Shown: positions 45,224 to 54,340 of the stretch, one piece after another | Layout: each line of letters begins with the position of its first letter | Numbering within the stretch: the stretch's first letter is position 1 | Source: Paraburkholderia franconis | GTDB lineage: Bacteria; Pseudomonadota; Gammaproteobacteria; Burkholderiales; Burkholderiaceae | Length of the DNA stretch: 64,000 nt | NCBI RefSeq assembly: GCF_009362735.1 | Contig: NZ_WHNP01000004.1 | Span: forward strand, 62,001-126,000 | Direction of reading: 5' to 3' | Program-made: the position numbers and the translations under genes | Notes under the pieces: model-generated | Seen by the model: the letters and a program-made list of their open reading frames with translations, nothing else | What the model was told of the DNA's origin: nothing | The model's database searches: none

Positions 45224-45664
45224 ATGAAGGCAAAGTGGGCAGCGGTTCTGATCGCGGCGTCGACGGTCGGCGTGTTTTCGGGTCAAGCCAGCGCACAGGT
45301 GGCGGGCGCACAGACCATCGGCGTGAGCGTCGAGCAGGAATCGATCATCATCAACGGCTGGAGCGCGAAGAAGAGCCTGCTGGGCAAGCCGATCTACAAC
45401 GAGCAGGGCCAGAAGGTCGGCGTGCTGCACGACATCATCATTTCGCCGGACAACGCGGCCTCGTTTGCAGTCGTCGCCGCGCATCAGTTCCTTGGCGTGT
45501 CGCAGCACGATGTCGCGATTCCGATGGCGCAACTCGACTATACGGGTGGCAAGCTGGTATGGGCTGGCGCTACGAAAGACGCGGTGAAGGCGATTCCCGC
45601 GTTCCAGTATGCGAAAGTGCGCGCGACGCCGATGGCTCGCAAGGAGTACGGCGAGCATCACTGA
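45224..45664 (+). CDS. Exported PRC-barrel-like protein
   Basis: The 146-residue protein has a signal peptide (MKAKWAAVLIAASTVGVFSG, cleaved near ASA-QVAGA). The body resembles a PRC barrel: WSAKKSLLGKPIYNEQGQKV, GVLHDIIISPDN and VAIPMAQLDYTGG. Photosynthetic reaction-centre-type barrels outside photosynthesis serve as stress or RNA-processing domains, and this exported form is common in Burkholderiaceae with unknown function. GGAG precedes the ATG at 45224. A terminator follows at 45717. Confidence 0.85.
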   Translation: MKAKWAAVLIAASTVGVFSGQASAQVAGAQTIGVSVEQESIIINGWSAKKSLLGKPIYNEQGQKVGVLHDIIISPDNAASFAVVAAHQFLGVSQHDVAIPMAQLDYTGGKLVWAGATKDAVKAIPAFQYAKVRATPMARKEYGEHH

Positions 45665-45716
45665 TGCGTTGATTGCATCAGATGCACTCGTGACGCACGC
45701 GTTGAGGGTGCAATAA

Positions 45717-45751
45717 AAAACGCGCGGCAGCCCAGGGCTGTCGCGCGTTTT
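45717..45751. terminator. Bidirectional intrinsic terminator between PRC gene and rpoD
   Basis: AAAACGCGCG pairs with CGCGCGTTTT, and an inner CAGCCC/GGGCTG stem extends it. The A- and T-tracts allow use on both strands between two convergent genes. Confidence 0.9.
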
Positions 45752-45795
45752 GTTGTCGCGTGCCGCACGTCACGGAGACGCGCAGCTTCGAGTCG

Positions 45796-47793
45796 TTAGC
45801 CGCGTTCGAGGAACGGGCGCAGCTTGTCCGCGCGGCTCGGGTGATTGAGCTTGCGGATCGCCTTGCCTTCGATCTGTCGAATACGCTCGCGCGTCACGTC
45901 GAACTGGCGGCCCACTTCTTCGAGCGTCAGTTCCGATGCCGTGTCGATGCCGTAGCGCATGCGCAGTACCTTCGCTTCGCGCGGCGTGAGCGCGTCGAGT
46001 GCTTCGTCGATCGCGCGGCGCATGTTCGCGTGCACGGCGGCATCGGCGGGCGACGTCGCGGACGTGTCCTCGATCATGTCGCCGAGTGTCGTGTCGGCAT
46101 CTTCACCGACGGGCGAATCGAGCGACGCCGGATTCTTCGCGATCTTCAGGATGCTGCGGATCTTCGCCTCGGGCATGTCCATGCGCTCGGCGAGCACGGA
46201 CGGATGCGGCTCCTGGCCCGTCTGCTGGACGATCTCGCGCTGAATGCGGTTCAGCTTGTTGATCGACTCGATCATGTGGACAGGCACGCGGATCGTGCGC
46301 GCCTGGTCCGCGATCGCGCGCGTGATGGCCTGACGCACCCACCACGTCGCGTACGTCGAGAACTTCCAGCCACGGCGGTATTCGAACTTGTCCACGGCCT
46401 TCATTAGGCCGATGTTGCCTTCCTGGATCAGATCGAGGAAGTGCATGCCGCGATTGACGTACTTCTTCGCGATCGAAATGACGAGACGCAGGTTCGCTTC
46501 GATCATCTCGCGCTTGGCCTGGCGCATCTTCGATTCCGCCGAGTTCAGCTGCTTGTTGATCTGCTTGAGCTGTTGCAGCGGCAGCGCGATCGCGGCTTCG
46601 ATATCGACGAGCTTCTGCTGCTCGGCCTGAATCGCGGGCAGGTGACGCTCGAGCGCCGGACCATACGCCTTCGACTTCGCGGCCGTGCGCGTCGTCCATT
46701 CGAGATCGGTCTCGTTGCCGGGGAACGATTCGACGAACGCTTCGCGCGGCATGTCGCAGCGGTCGACCGCGATCGAGAGGATGTTGCGTTCGATCGCGCG
46801 AACCTGCGCGACCTGAGCCTGCACGTCCGCGCACAGCCGGTCGATGGTCTTCGCGGTGAAGCGGATCGGCGTGAGTTCCTGCTGGATCGACTCGCGCAGG
46901 TTCGCGATGGCCGTTGCGCGGCGCTTGTCCGTGACGGGCATGTCGGGCACGCTCGCGAACAGCGCGCGCACGCGCTCGAAAATCGCGAGGCTGTCCGCCG
47001 TCAGCTGTTCGAGGCGCGCGGCGTTGGCCTTTTCGCCGCTGTCGTCGGAGAGATCGCCGTCTTCGTCATCCGAATCTTCGTCCGATGCGCTCGCTTCGAG
47101 TTCTTCTTCCGCGGCGGCGTCGGCTGCTTCGTCGTCCATCTCGGCGGCTTCGCTGGTGTCGCTGATGCCGTCGACCAGTTCGTCGATGCGGATTTCGCCC
47201 GCGACGACGCGGTCCACGTCCGAGAGAATCGTCGAGATGATGGACGGGCACATTGCGATGGCTTGCACCATGTCCTGCAGGCCGCCTTCGATGCGCTTCG
47301 CGATTTCGATTTCGCCGGCGCGCGTGAGCAGCTCGCTCGCGCCCATTTCGCGCATGTACATGCGGACGGGGTCGGTCGTGCGGCCGAATTCCGAGTCGAC
47401 GGTGGACAGCGCGACTTCTGCTTCTTCATCGGCCTGATCGTCCGATGCGGCAGCCGACGGGCCGTCGTTCAACAACAGCGTTTCCGCGTCGGGCGGCGTT
47501 TCGTACACGGAGACGCCCATTTCGCCGAACGTGCTGACGATGGTTTCCATCGCGGCCGTTTCGGTGAAATTGTCGGGGAGGTGGTCGTTGATGTCGGCGT
47601 GCGTCAAATAGCCGCGCTCGCGGCCTAGCGCGATCAGCGCGCGCATCTGACGTTGACGTTCTTCAGCGAGGGATTCCAACAGGGCCGCGTCTTGCGGCAC
47701 GACGGCGGGTTGGGCCTTCGCCTTTGCGGCGCGCTTCGGCGCCTTCGGTGCGGTGGTTTCGAACTGGGAGTTATCCCGGTCAAGCTTTGCCAA
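45796..47793 (-). CDS. rpoD: RNA polymerase primary sigma factor RpoD (sigma-70)
   Basis: The 665-residue protein directs core RNA polymerase to housekeeping promoters. Region 1.2 has [12 protein letters not shown] long acidic non-conserved region follows ([16 protein letters not shown]). Regions 2.1-2.4 have [33 protein letters not shown] and [12 protein letters not shown]. Region 4.2 has [20 protein letters not shown]. The start is taken as the TTG at 47793, since GAGGAG lies six bases before it and the translation upstream (from 47889) is unlike RpoD. The promoter at 48023-48056 carries an unusual palindrome. Confidence 0.96.
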   Translation of the reverse strand: MAKLDRDNSQFETTAPKAPKRAAKAKAQPAVVPQDAALLESLAEERQRQMRALIALGRERGYLTHADINDHLPDNFTETAAMETIVSTFGEMGVSVYETPPDAETLLLNDGPSAAASDDQADEEAEVALSTVDSEFGRTTDPVRMYMREMGASELLTRAGEIEIAKRIEGGLQDMVQAIAMCPSIISTILSDVDRVVAGEIRIDELVDGISDTSEAAEMDDEAADAAAEEELEASASDEDSDDEDGDLSDDSGEKANAARLEQLTADSLAIFERVRALFASVPDMPVTDKRRATAIANLRESIQQELTPIRFTAKTIDRLCADVQAQVAQVRAIERNILSIAVDRCDMPREAFVESFPGNETDLEWTTRTAAKSKAYGPALERHLPAIQAEQQKLVDIEAAIALPLQQLKQINKQLNSAESKMRQAKREMIEANLRLVISIAKKYVNRGMHFLDLIQEGNIGLMKAVDKFEYRRGWKFSTYATWWVRQAITRAIADQARTIRVPVHMIESINKLNRIQREIVQQTGQEPHPSVLAERMDMPEAKIRSILKIAKNPASLDSPVGEDADTTLGDMIEDTSATSPADAAVHANMRRAIDEALDALTPREAKVLRMRYGIDTASELTLEEVGRQFDVTRERIRQIEGKAIRKLNHPSRADKLRPFLERG

Positions 47794-48095
47794 TACGTTC
47801 TCCTCGGCAGGCTGTTTCGCTTCCCCGCGCGCACGCGCGCGGCAGGCAGCGTGACCTGTCGGATCGTGAGGAAGGGCGGGGTGTTGCACGAATCGATTGA
47901 CGCGGAACGATGCGCTGGAGGCCGCCGAAGCGCACTGAAATGCCCGTGCGTTCGCTGGACCCTTCGCGCGGTGCCTTCCAGTTAGGACGCAATTCGACGC
48001 GTGCGAAAAAAGTGAATCTGTGAGTATAGCAGAAAAGTGGTGCAGCGCACCACTTTATGTAGCATGAAATGCGCCGCCGTGGTGCGGTGGGGGCG
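47794..48095. other. rpoD upstream region
   Basis: The gap between rpoD and the small membrane-protein gene contains the candidate rpoD promoter and its palindrome. The leader from the promoter to the TTG is about 220 bases. No gene is supported in it. Confidence 0.5.
48023..48056 (-). promoter_or_regulatory. Candidate rpoD promoter with extended -10 and palindrome
   Basis: Read leftward, TGC-TATACT (-10 at 48023-48028) is an extended -10 box with no clear -35 match. The -35 region is filled by a perfect inverted repeat, AAAGTGGTGC and GCACCACTTT around AGC (48034-48056). The repeat looks like an operator or activator site for rpoD. It may be a coincidence, but ten paired bases are rare. Confidence 0.5.
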
Positions 48096-48413
48096 TCATT
48101 GCCTTCTGGAAAGGTCCGCCGCGACGATGCCCGCGAGCGCCGCGACCACCAGGCAGCCGACCGTCAGCAACGTCTTGGCGACGGCCATCGACACATGTTC
48201 CGGTCCGATGACGGCAAACGCGCCGACCAGCAGCCCGATGGCCGACAGCGCGAACATCGCCCACGGCGTGCCGCCATGCGCGACCTTGTCTTCGCGCGCG
48301 GCAGAAGCCGCGTCCTGCGCGTTGTCCTGCTCCGGAATGATGGAAGGCGTGGGCACGGCGCGCGTTTTCGACGAAGAGGAAATGGAAGTTATCTTATGCG
48401 ACGCATCGTTCAC
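48096..48413 (-). CDS. Small membrane protein with two helices
   Basis: The frame encodes about 105 residues from a GTG at 48413. It has a charged N-terminus (NDASHKITSISSSSKTRAVP) and two membrane helices (PWAMFALSAIGLLVGAFAVI and TLLTVGCLVVAALAGIVAAD) ending in SRRQ. No family is known to me. The start is uncertain, since neither the GTG nor the ATG at 48485 has a good ribosome binding site. It lies upstream of rpoD on the same strand. Confidence 0.55.
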   Translation of the reverse strand: MNDASHKITSISSSSKTRAVPTPSIIPEQDNAQDAASAAREDKVAHGGTPWAMFALSAIGLLVGAFAVIGPEHVSMAVAKTLLTVGCLVVAALAGIVAADLSRRQ

Positions 48414-48615
48414 TTCGACTACGTGTTGCTTTCGGATCGTTGACTGAAACGCGCGCGTAGGCTGCTGCGGGCGGCCGCGCACCATCCATCATGTTATGAG
48501 ATGTCCTCGCCGGCGTCAGCCGAGGGACGCGGCTGCGTGCAGAAGTACAACGCCTGTCAGGCGCGAATGGTTTACACGCGGGAGCGGGGCGCCATTATCG
48601 AATGACGCCCTGCAT

Positions 48616-49395
48616 TCAGCCGATGATATTGACCCCGCCGTCGACGAACACCGTGTTGCCCGTCACGCGCCTCGCGTAGGGTGTCGCGAGGAACGCGCAC
48701 GTGTAGCCGACGTCCATGATGTCGACGAGTTCGCCGATGGGCGCTCGCGCGGCCGCTTCGTTGAGCAGCAGATCGAAGTCCTTGAGGCCGGACGCAGCGC
48801 GCGTCTTTAGCGGCCCCGGCGAAATTGGATGCACGCGGATGTGCTTCGGCCCGAGCTCGTGCGCGAGGTAGCGGCACGACGCTTCGAGCGCCGCTTTCAC
48901 GGGGCCCATCAGATCGTAGTTCGGCACGACACGCGTCGCGCCCAGATAGCTCATTGCGAACATCGAGCCGCCTTCGTCCATCAGCGGCGCGGCGAGGCGC
49001 GCCATGCGGATGAACGAATGGCACGAGATGTCCATCGCCACCGAAAAGCCTTCCGGCGAGCTGTTCAGCAAGCCGCCTTGCAGATCGGCTTTCGGCGCGA
49101 ACGCGATCGAATGCACGGCGACGTCGAGCCGTCCCCATGTATCGCGGACCGCGTCGAAGACGGCTTCGAGCTCGCCGGGCTTCGACACATCGAGCGGCAG
49201 CAGCATCGACGCGCCGAGTTCCTGCGCGAGCGGCTCGACGTAGCCCTTCGCCTTGTCGTTCAGATACGTGATGGCCAGCTCCGCGCCGAGTTCGCGAAAC
49301 GCGCGCGCGCAGCCATAGGCGATGGAGTGCTCATTGGCGATCCCGATGATCAGGACCTTGCGCTGCGCGAGCGGCTGACCCGTTGGCTTGTCCAT
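48616..49395 (-). CDS. fabI: Enoyl-[acyl-carrier-protein] reductase (NADH), FabI family
   Basis: The 259-residue FabI-type short-chain dehydrogenase reduces enoyl-ACP in the last step of fatty-acid elongation. It has the FabI N-terminal glycine motif GIANEHSIAYG and the active-site motif NYDLMGPVKAALE (Tyr and Lys six apart). ISPGPLKTRAASGL and the ending VFVDGGVNIIG follow. The ATG at 49395 lies 2 bp past ackA. Being fourth in an acetate/PHA-type operon marks it as a likely second FabI, not the housekeeping copy. Confidence 0.9.
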   Translation of the reverse strand: MDKPTGQPLAQRKVLIIGIANEHSIAYGCARAFRELGAELAITYLNDKAKGYVEPLAQELGASMLLPLDVSKPGELEAVFDAVRDTWGRLDVAVHSIAFAPKADLQGGLLNSSPEGFSVAMDISCHSFIRMARLAAPLMDEGGSMFAMSYLGATRVVPNYDLMGPVKAALEASCRYLAHELGPKHIRVHPISPGPLKTRAASGLKDFDLLLNEAAARAPIGELVDIMDVGYTCAFLATPYARRVTGNTVFVDGGVNIIG

Positions 49396-49397
49396 GC

Positions 49398-50579
49398 TTA
49401 ACCCTCCAGCCGGCTGAGCGCATGCCGGGCGATCATCAGTTCTTCGTTGGTCGGAATGACCCAGACGTCGACGGCGCTTTTCGCATCGCTGATGCGCGGA
49501 CCGTGACGCGCGTTCGCCTCTTCGTCGAGCGAGACGCCGAGCCATGCCGCCAGCTCGCAGACGCGCTTGCGCACGGCGTCAGCGTATTCGCCGATGCCTG
49601 CCGTGAACACGATCGCATCGAGTCCGCCGAGCGCCGCCGCGAGCGAGCCGAGCTCGCGCGAGATGCGGTAGCAGAACAGCTCGACGGCTTCGGCGGCTCT
49701 CGGGTCGGCGCTTGCGAGCAGCGTGCGCATGTCGCTGGAGATGCCGGATACGCCGAGCAGGCCCGAGCGCGTGTACAGCAGCGATTCGATCGCGCGTGCA
49801 TCCATGTTCGCTTCTTCGAGCATCCACAGCACGACGCCGGGATCGAGGCTGCCCGAGCGCGTGCCCATCACGAGCCCTTCGACGGCCGTGAAGCCCATCG
49901 TGCTCGCGATGCTCTTGCAGCGATCGAAGGCCGTCATGCTCGCGCCGTTGCCCAGGTGCAGCACAACGGTCTTGCCTTGCGCCGCGCGTTCGTCGCAGTC
50001 CGGCAGCACGCTCGCGATGTATTCGTACGACAGCCCGTGAAAGCCGTAGCGTCTGACACCCCGGCTCGTGATGTCGGGCGGCAGCGCGAAGCGTGTCGCG
50101 ACGGCCGGCTGCGTGTGATGAAACGCGGTGTCGAAGCACGCGATCTGCGGCACGTTTGCGTTGCGCGCCATGATTGAGCGGATCGCCGCGAGATTGTGCG
50201 GCTGATGCAGCGGCGCGAGCGGTACGAGCGTTTCGAGTTCTTCCATCACGTGCGCATCGATGCGCACAGGCTCCGAATAGCGGTCGCCGCCATGCACGAC
50301 ACGATGGCCGACCGCGCGCAAGGTCGCGCGGCCCTCGCCATGACTGCGCAGCCAGTCGAGCAGAAACGCGATCGCGTTGTCATGTCCGAGCCGCTCGCCC
50401 TCCGGCCAGCTCTTGTCTTCGAGCACTTCGCCGCTTTGCCGCTTCGCGATGAAATGCGGATTCGAATAGATCTCTTCGATCTTGCCGCCCGCAATGGGAT
50501 CGAGCTGCGCGCCGTTCACGGCGAACGCATGAAACTTGATGCTCGACGATCCAGCGTTGATGACGAGGATGACGTCCAT
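49398..50579 (-). CDS. ackA: Acetate kinase
   Basis: This 393-residue enzyme catalyses the reversible transfer of phosphate from acetyl-phosphate to ADP, giving acetate and ATP. Family motifs are present: NAGSSSIKFHAF, VGHRVVHGGDRYSEPV, FDTAFHHTQP, YGFHGLSYEYI, LHLGNGASMTAFD, GTRSGSLDPGV and GGLDAIVFTAGIGE. It lies 19 bp after pta and 2 bp before fabI. It provides ATP by substrate-level phosphorylation when oxygen is short. Confidence 0.95.
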   Translation of the reverse strand: MDVILVINAGSSSIKFHAFAVNGAQLDPIAGGKIEEIYSNPHFIAKRQSGEVLEDKSWPEGERLGHDNAIAFLLDWLRSHGEGRATLRAVGHRVVHGGDRYSEPVRIDAHVMEELETLVPLAPLHQPHNLAAIRSIMARNANVPQIACFDTAFHHTQPAVATRFALPPDITSRGVRRYGFHGLSYEYIASVLPDCDERAAQGKTVVLHLGNGASMTAFDRCKSIASTMGFTAVEGLVMGTRSGSLDPGVVLWMLEEANMDARAIESLLYTRSGLLGVSGISSDMRTLLASADPRAAEAVELFCYRISRELGSLAAALGGLDAIVFTAGIGEYADAVRKRVCELAAWLGVSLDEEANARHGPRISDAKSAVDVWVIPTNEELMIARHALSRLEG

Positions 50580-50598
50580 GCCGGTTCCTCAAACGTTC

Positions 50599-51552
50599 TC
50601 AGACGATGGCGGCCGAGGGTTGCTCGCGCCGCGCGAGCGCGACCATCGACGCGACCGCGCACGAAGCGAGCCGCGTGATCACCGAGTCGGCGCGGCTCGT
50701 CAAGATGATGGGCACCTTCGCGCCGAGCACGATGCCGGCCGCGTCCGCGCCCGCGAGAAACGTGAGGCTCTTCGCGAGCATGTTGCCCGCTTCGAGATCG
50801 GGGACGACGAGCACGTTCGCATGGCCCGCGACGGGCGACACGATGCCTTTGATCTTCGCGGCCTCTTCGCTGATCGCGTTGTCGAGCGCGAGCGGGCCGT
50901 CGAGAATGCCGCCCGTGATCTGTCCGCGATCGGCCATCTTGCAGAGCGCGGCGGCTTCGAGCGTCGACGGCACTTTCGAGTTGACCGTTTCCATCGCGGA
51001 CAGGATCGCCACGCGCGCCTCCGGAAAACGCAGCGCGTGGGCAAGGTCGATTGCGTTCTGCACGATGTCGCGCTTTTCGTCGAGCGTCGGCGAGATGTTG
51101 ACGGCGGCGTCGGTGATGATGAGGGGATCTTCGCGGCCCGGCACGTCCATGATGAAGCAGTGGCTCACGCGCCGCTCGGTGCGCAGGCCCGTTTCGCGCG
51201 CAACCACGGCGGCCATCAGCTCGTCCGTGTGCAGCGACCCTTTCATCAGCGCCTGTGCCTTGCCTTCGTGCACGAGGCGTACCGCGCATTCGGCGGCCGC
51301 GTGGCTGTGCGGCGCATCGACGATGGGCAGATCGCCGAGATCGAGCAGGCCTTCCTTCGCGGCCGCCTCGATCTTCGCGCGCGGTCCGACGAGAATCGGC
51401 GCGATCAGCTTGAGGCGCGCGGCTTCGACGACGGCCGACAATGAATCGTGATCGCATGGATGCGCGACGGCTGTCGGCGTCGGCGGAAGGCTTGCAGCAA
51501 AGTCGACGAGACGCTCGTACTTTTCGCGCTTGTGTTCGCGCTGGGGTTCCAT
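50599..51552 (-). CDS. pta: Phosphate acetyltransferase (short, PTA/PTB domain only)
   Basis: The 317-residue protein lacks the N-terminal domain of long Pta forms and consists of the phosphotransacylase domain. It contains PILVGPRAKIEAAAKEG, MKGSLHTDELMAAVV, RVSHCFIMDVPGRED, DAAVNISPTLDEKRDI and DLEAGNMLAKSLTFLAGADAAG. It moves acetyl between CoA and phosphate. The ATG at 51552 has GAGG upstream. It is downstream of the DUF3141 gene and ahead of ackA, so acetyl-CoA overflow is completed in one operon. Confidence 0.9.
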   Translation of the reverse strand: MEPQREHKREKYERLVDFAASLPPTPTAVAHPCDHDSLSAVVEAARLKLIAPILVGPRAKIEAAAKEGLLDLGDLPIVDAPHSHAAAECAVRLVHEGKAQALMKGSLHTDELMAAVVARETGLRTERRVSHCFIMDVPGREDPLIITDAAVNISPTLDEKRDIVQNAIDLAHALRFPEARVAILSAMETVNSKVPSTLEAAALCKMADRGQITGGILDGPLALDNAISEEAAKIKGIVSPVAGHANVLVVPDLEAGNMLAKSLTFLAGADAAGIVLGAKVPIILTSRADSVITRLASCAVASMVALARREQPSAAIV

Positions 51553-51653
51553 CGTGTGTGCCCTCGTATGTGACATCGTGTGAAAAGCGACCCCGCATCG
51601 TCGATGCGCGCGGCGGGCTGTGGCCACCCGCTCGCGCTGCGTCGATGCATCGT

Positions 51654-53936
51654 TCATTCGACCTGTTGGCCCGCTTCCGTGCGCCGCGCCGTTTTCTTCT
51701 TCGACGCCGATTCGAAAATCGTCAGCACGCGGGCGAGATCGGCGCGCTCGTTGTCGTCGAGCGGCAGCGTCGTGCTGATCTTGTCGATGTCGCGCGCGGC
51801 GTTGCGGATGTGCGTGGCGGACGCGTCGGCCAGCATGCTGGGCAGGGCGTCGATCGCTGCTTCCGTGTCGAGGCGCAGCAACGCGGCCTGCTCGCGCACG
51901 ACGTGCTTGAACGCCAGGATGCCCTGATCCGATAGCGTGCTGAGCATTTCTCGCGCGAGGTTGAAGCGGCGCTCGTCCGCTTCGCCGTGCGTGCGCTTTA
52001 CGTATAGCAGCGCGCGCACGCTCGCTTCGAGAAGGCCGCCTTCCGTCATGTCGTTGCGCAGACGCGCGTGCTCGGCGACGATCGATGCTTCGCGCTCTTC
52101 CGTGTCGCCGGGTTCCGTCAATGCCGCCGCTTTCTCGCCGCCCGCTCGCGGCGGAAGACCCGCGAACGCCTGCAGCCAGGGCGCGCCGTACACCGTTTCG
52201 AACATCTGCTCGACGGCGGCGTCGCGCATGTCGCGATAGTAGTCGAGCGACGCTTCGATCGCGTGCGACATGAACGTCTGCATCTGCAGGAACGGATTGT
52301 CGGCCTCGATGGGCGCGCGCGCTTCCTTCACGCTTTGCGCAGCCTGCGCAACGGACGCGGCAAGCGGATTGCGATCGGACCACAGCTCGTAGGTCACGCG
52401 CAGCGGATGCAGCTTGCTTGCGAAATCGGCCATCCACGGCATCACGCCCGCGTGCACCCACGGCTGCATGATGCTGCGGTACAGCCCGAGATTGAAGCGC
52501 GACAGATACGCGGCCGTTGCGAAGCGCCGGTCGCTTTCCGGATCGGGCTGCACGATCTCGCGCACGTCGGCGATCGTGCGCGGCGAAATCGACAGCACGT
52601 TGTCGCCGATCACGAGGTCCGTATGCTCGGTCGCTTCCGTCTTCGCACCGATGTGCGCTTCATAGAGGCCGGACGGCAGCAGGTCGATCAGATCGATATT
52701 GCTGACGAATTCGTGATGCTCCTTGCGTCCCGTGCTGCTCGACACGAAGATGCCGAGGTGGCCGATGCTGTCATGCGTCGCGTAGACGATGGTCTGATCG
52801 TGGCCGAGAAGATCGGCGTCGTCGCGATAGAGATCGGTGATCCAGCCGAGCGCCTGCGGCGGCGGCGTGATGTTGTCGCCATACGAGCAGAACACGACGA
52901 TCGGCGAGCGGATATTGCGCAGGTCGAGCCGCACGCCGTCCGCTGTCACGATCTCGCCCTTGACGAGCCGGTTGCCGACGAACAGATTGTCGACGATGTA
53001 CTGCATTTCGCCCGCGTTCAGGAACACGTGGCCGCCCCAGTACTTTTCGAAGCCGAGATAGCGCGGCCCTTCCGTGTCGATGTTCGCGTAGAGGTTGTAC
53101 TGCTTCGTCCACAGCGTGTTGGCGGGATTCAGGCTCTCGAAGTTCTCGACGAGCCACGCGCCGTCGAAACGGCCGTCGCCGATATCGCCCGTCAGCGCCG
53201 TGAGCCATGAGCCGCCCAGCATGCCGCCCGAATAGCGCATCGGATTCTTGCCGCGCCAGCCGGCCCAATACGACACAGGCGCGCCCGCGACGACGATCGG
53301 GCCGAACAGTTCGGGGCGCATCGCGGCCGTCATCAGCACTTGCCAGCCTGCCTGGCAATTGCCGATCACGGCGGGCTTGCCGGGACTGTCGGGATGCAGT
53401 TCGATCACTTTTTCGAGGAACGCCGCTTCCGCATGCATCACGTCTTCGACCGTTTGCCCCGGCACGGGGTCGGGCAAAAAGCCGACGAAATAGCACGGGT
53501 GCCCTGCGCGCAGCGCGGCGCCGATTTCGCTTTCGCGCTTGAAGCCGCCAATGCCCGGGCCGTGTCCCGCGCGCGGGTCGACGACGACGAACGGACGCAG
53601 ACGGCCGGGATCGTGTCCGTCCGCGAGATCGCGGTCGGGCTTCAGGTCATCGGGCGGCACGATGCGAACGAGGCCGTAGTTGACGGGGCGCGGCAACTGC
53701 CGCCCGTCGACGATCAGCTTTCTGTCGAAGTCGAGCACGTTGGGCACGCGTTCCTGCAAGTGCGACTGATATTGATTGCCGCGCTCGCGCATCACGTCGG
53801 CAAACAGCACGCTGCGCTGCCATGCATCGACTGCGTAGGCGGATGCTTGCGTCAGCAGATTGCCCGGCATCGACGCGAAGGGCATCGGCGGAATGGAAAA
53901 GCTGGGCGAAACGGATGTCGGGAGAGACTGATTCAT
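51654..53936 (-). CDS. DUF3141 / PhaC-like alpha/beta-hydrolase
   Basis: This 760-residue protein resembles poly-hydroxyalkanoate synthases in its central part. RAGHGPGIGGFKRESEIG and HPCYFVGFLPDPVPGQT are followed by the nucleophile elbow GNCQAGWQVLM, in which Cys takes the place of Ser as in PhaC. SYGDNITPP and DSIGHLGIF hold the Asp and His of the triad. The last 300 residues are the DUF3141 extension, largely helical. It starts at 53936 and leads pta-ackA-fabI. The operon is a conserved Burkholderia block. A role in PHA or acyl-CoA handling is inferred. An FNR-like box lies 165 bp upstream. Confidence 0.87.
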   Translation of the reverse strand: MNQSLPTSVSPSFSIPPMPFASMPGNLLTQASAYAVDAWQRSVLFADVMRERGNQYQSHLQERVPNVLDFDRKLIVDGRQLPRPVNYGLVRIVPPDDLKPDRDLADGHDPGRLRPFVVVDPRAGHGPGIGGFKRESEIGAALRAGHPCYFVGFLPDPVPGQTVEDVMHAEAAFLEKVIELHPDSPGKPAVIGNCQAGWQVLMTAAMRPELFGPIVVAGAPVSYWAGWRGKNPMRYSGGMLGGSWLTALTGDIGDGRFDGAWLVENFESLNPANTLWTKQYNLYANIDTEGPRYLGFEKYWGGHVFLNAGEMQYIVDNLFVGNRLVKGEIVTADGVRLDLRNIRSPIVVFCSYGDNITPPPQALGWITDLYRDDADLLGHDQTIVYATHDSIGHLGIFVSSSTGRKEHHEFVSNIDLIDLLPSGLYEAHIGAKTEATEHTDLVIGDNVLSISPRTIADVREIVQPDPESDRRFATAAYLSRFNLGLYRSIMQPWVHAGVMPWMADFASKLHPLRVTYELWSDRNPLAASVAQAAQSVKEARAPIEADNPFLQMQTFMSHAIEASLDYYRDMRDAAVEQMFETVYGAPWLQAFAGLPPRAGGEKAAALTEPGDTEEREASIVAEHARLRNDMTEGGLLEASVRALLYVKRTHGEADERRFNLAREMLSTLSDQGILAFKHVVREQAALLRLDTEAAIDALPSMLADASATHIRNAARDIDKISTTLPLDDNERADLARVLTIFESASKKKTARRTEAGQQVE

Positions 53937-54101
53937 GGTCGCTTCGAACTCCCTCAAAGAGTCGGTGCCACGGTCCCATGCGACGCGCGCCTTGCACGCA
54001 TCACATGTACATCGAACTCGTACACCAGGCCTGCATCGTTGCACTGGGTCACGCGCCTGGAACCAGGGCGAGACTTCAACACGCCTCAGCGAGGCGCGGC
54101 T

Positions 54102-54115
54102 TCGATCAAGATCAG
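54102..54115. promoter_or_regulatory. FNR/ANR-like box upstream of the DUF3141 operon
   Basis: TCGAT-CAAG-ATCAG matches the FNR consensus TTGAT-N4-ATCAA in 8 of 10 positions. It lies 165 bp before the DUF3141 start. Oxygen control would suit the acetate-forming genes downstream. Confidence 0.5.
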
Positions 54116-54280
54116 CGATAAAGATGGCAGTAGCATGACGCGAGTATGAATGCGGCCATCGGACGCGCGATAGGCGCGCGAAGAGGCTTGTTGCGTTGCG
54201 TCATCAAAGCAGTTTAGGTCGGGATGTTTTTTCTGGCAATCAAAAAGCGATGCCTGTCTGCGGGGGCGGAATGAAAGAGT

Positions 54281-54309
54281 GAAAAGAGTGGACGACATGC
54301 GCCGTCCAC
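54281..54309 (-). terminator. Intrinsic terminator of the acyl-CoA dehydrogenase gene
   Basis: GTGGACG and CGTCCAC pair over an 8-base loop. Read leftward, the tail is T-rich (TCTTTTC). It lies about 30 bp past the acyl-CoA dehydrogenase stop. Confidence 0.65.
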
Positions 54310-54340
54310 GCGTTGCGCTGAGATCAGCGCGATCGATGCA

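Larger units (their letters stand above)
53937..54340. other. Regulatory region upstream of the DUF3141 operon
   Basis: A 404-bp gap without a supported gene. It has an FNR-like box (54102-54115), a palindrome GCCTCAGCGAGGC just downstream of it, and the acyl-CoA dehydrogenase terminator at 54281-54309. Confidence 0.5.

Noticed and set aside
48034..48056. NtrC-type site at the rpoD promoter
   Set aside because: The half-sites are in the opposite order to the TGCAC-N-GTGCA NtrC consensus.
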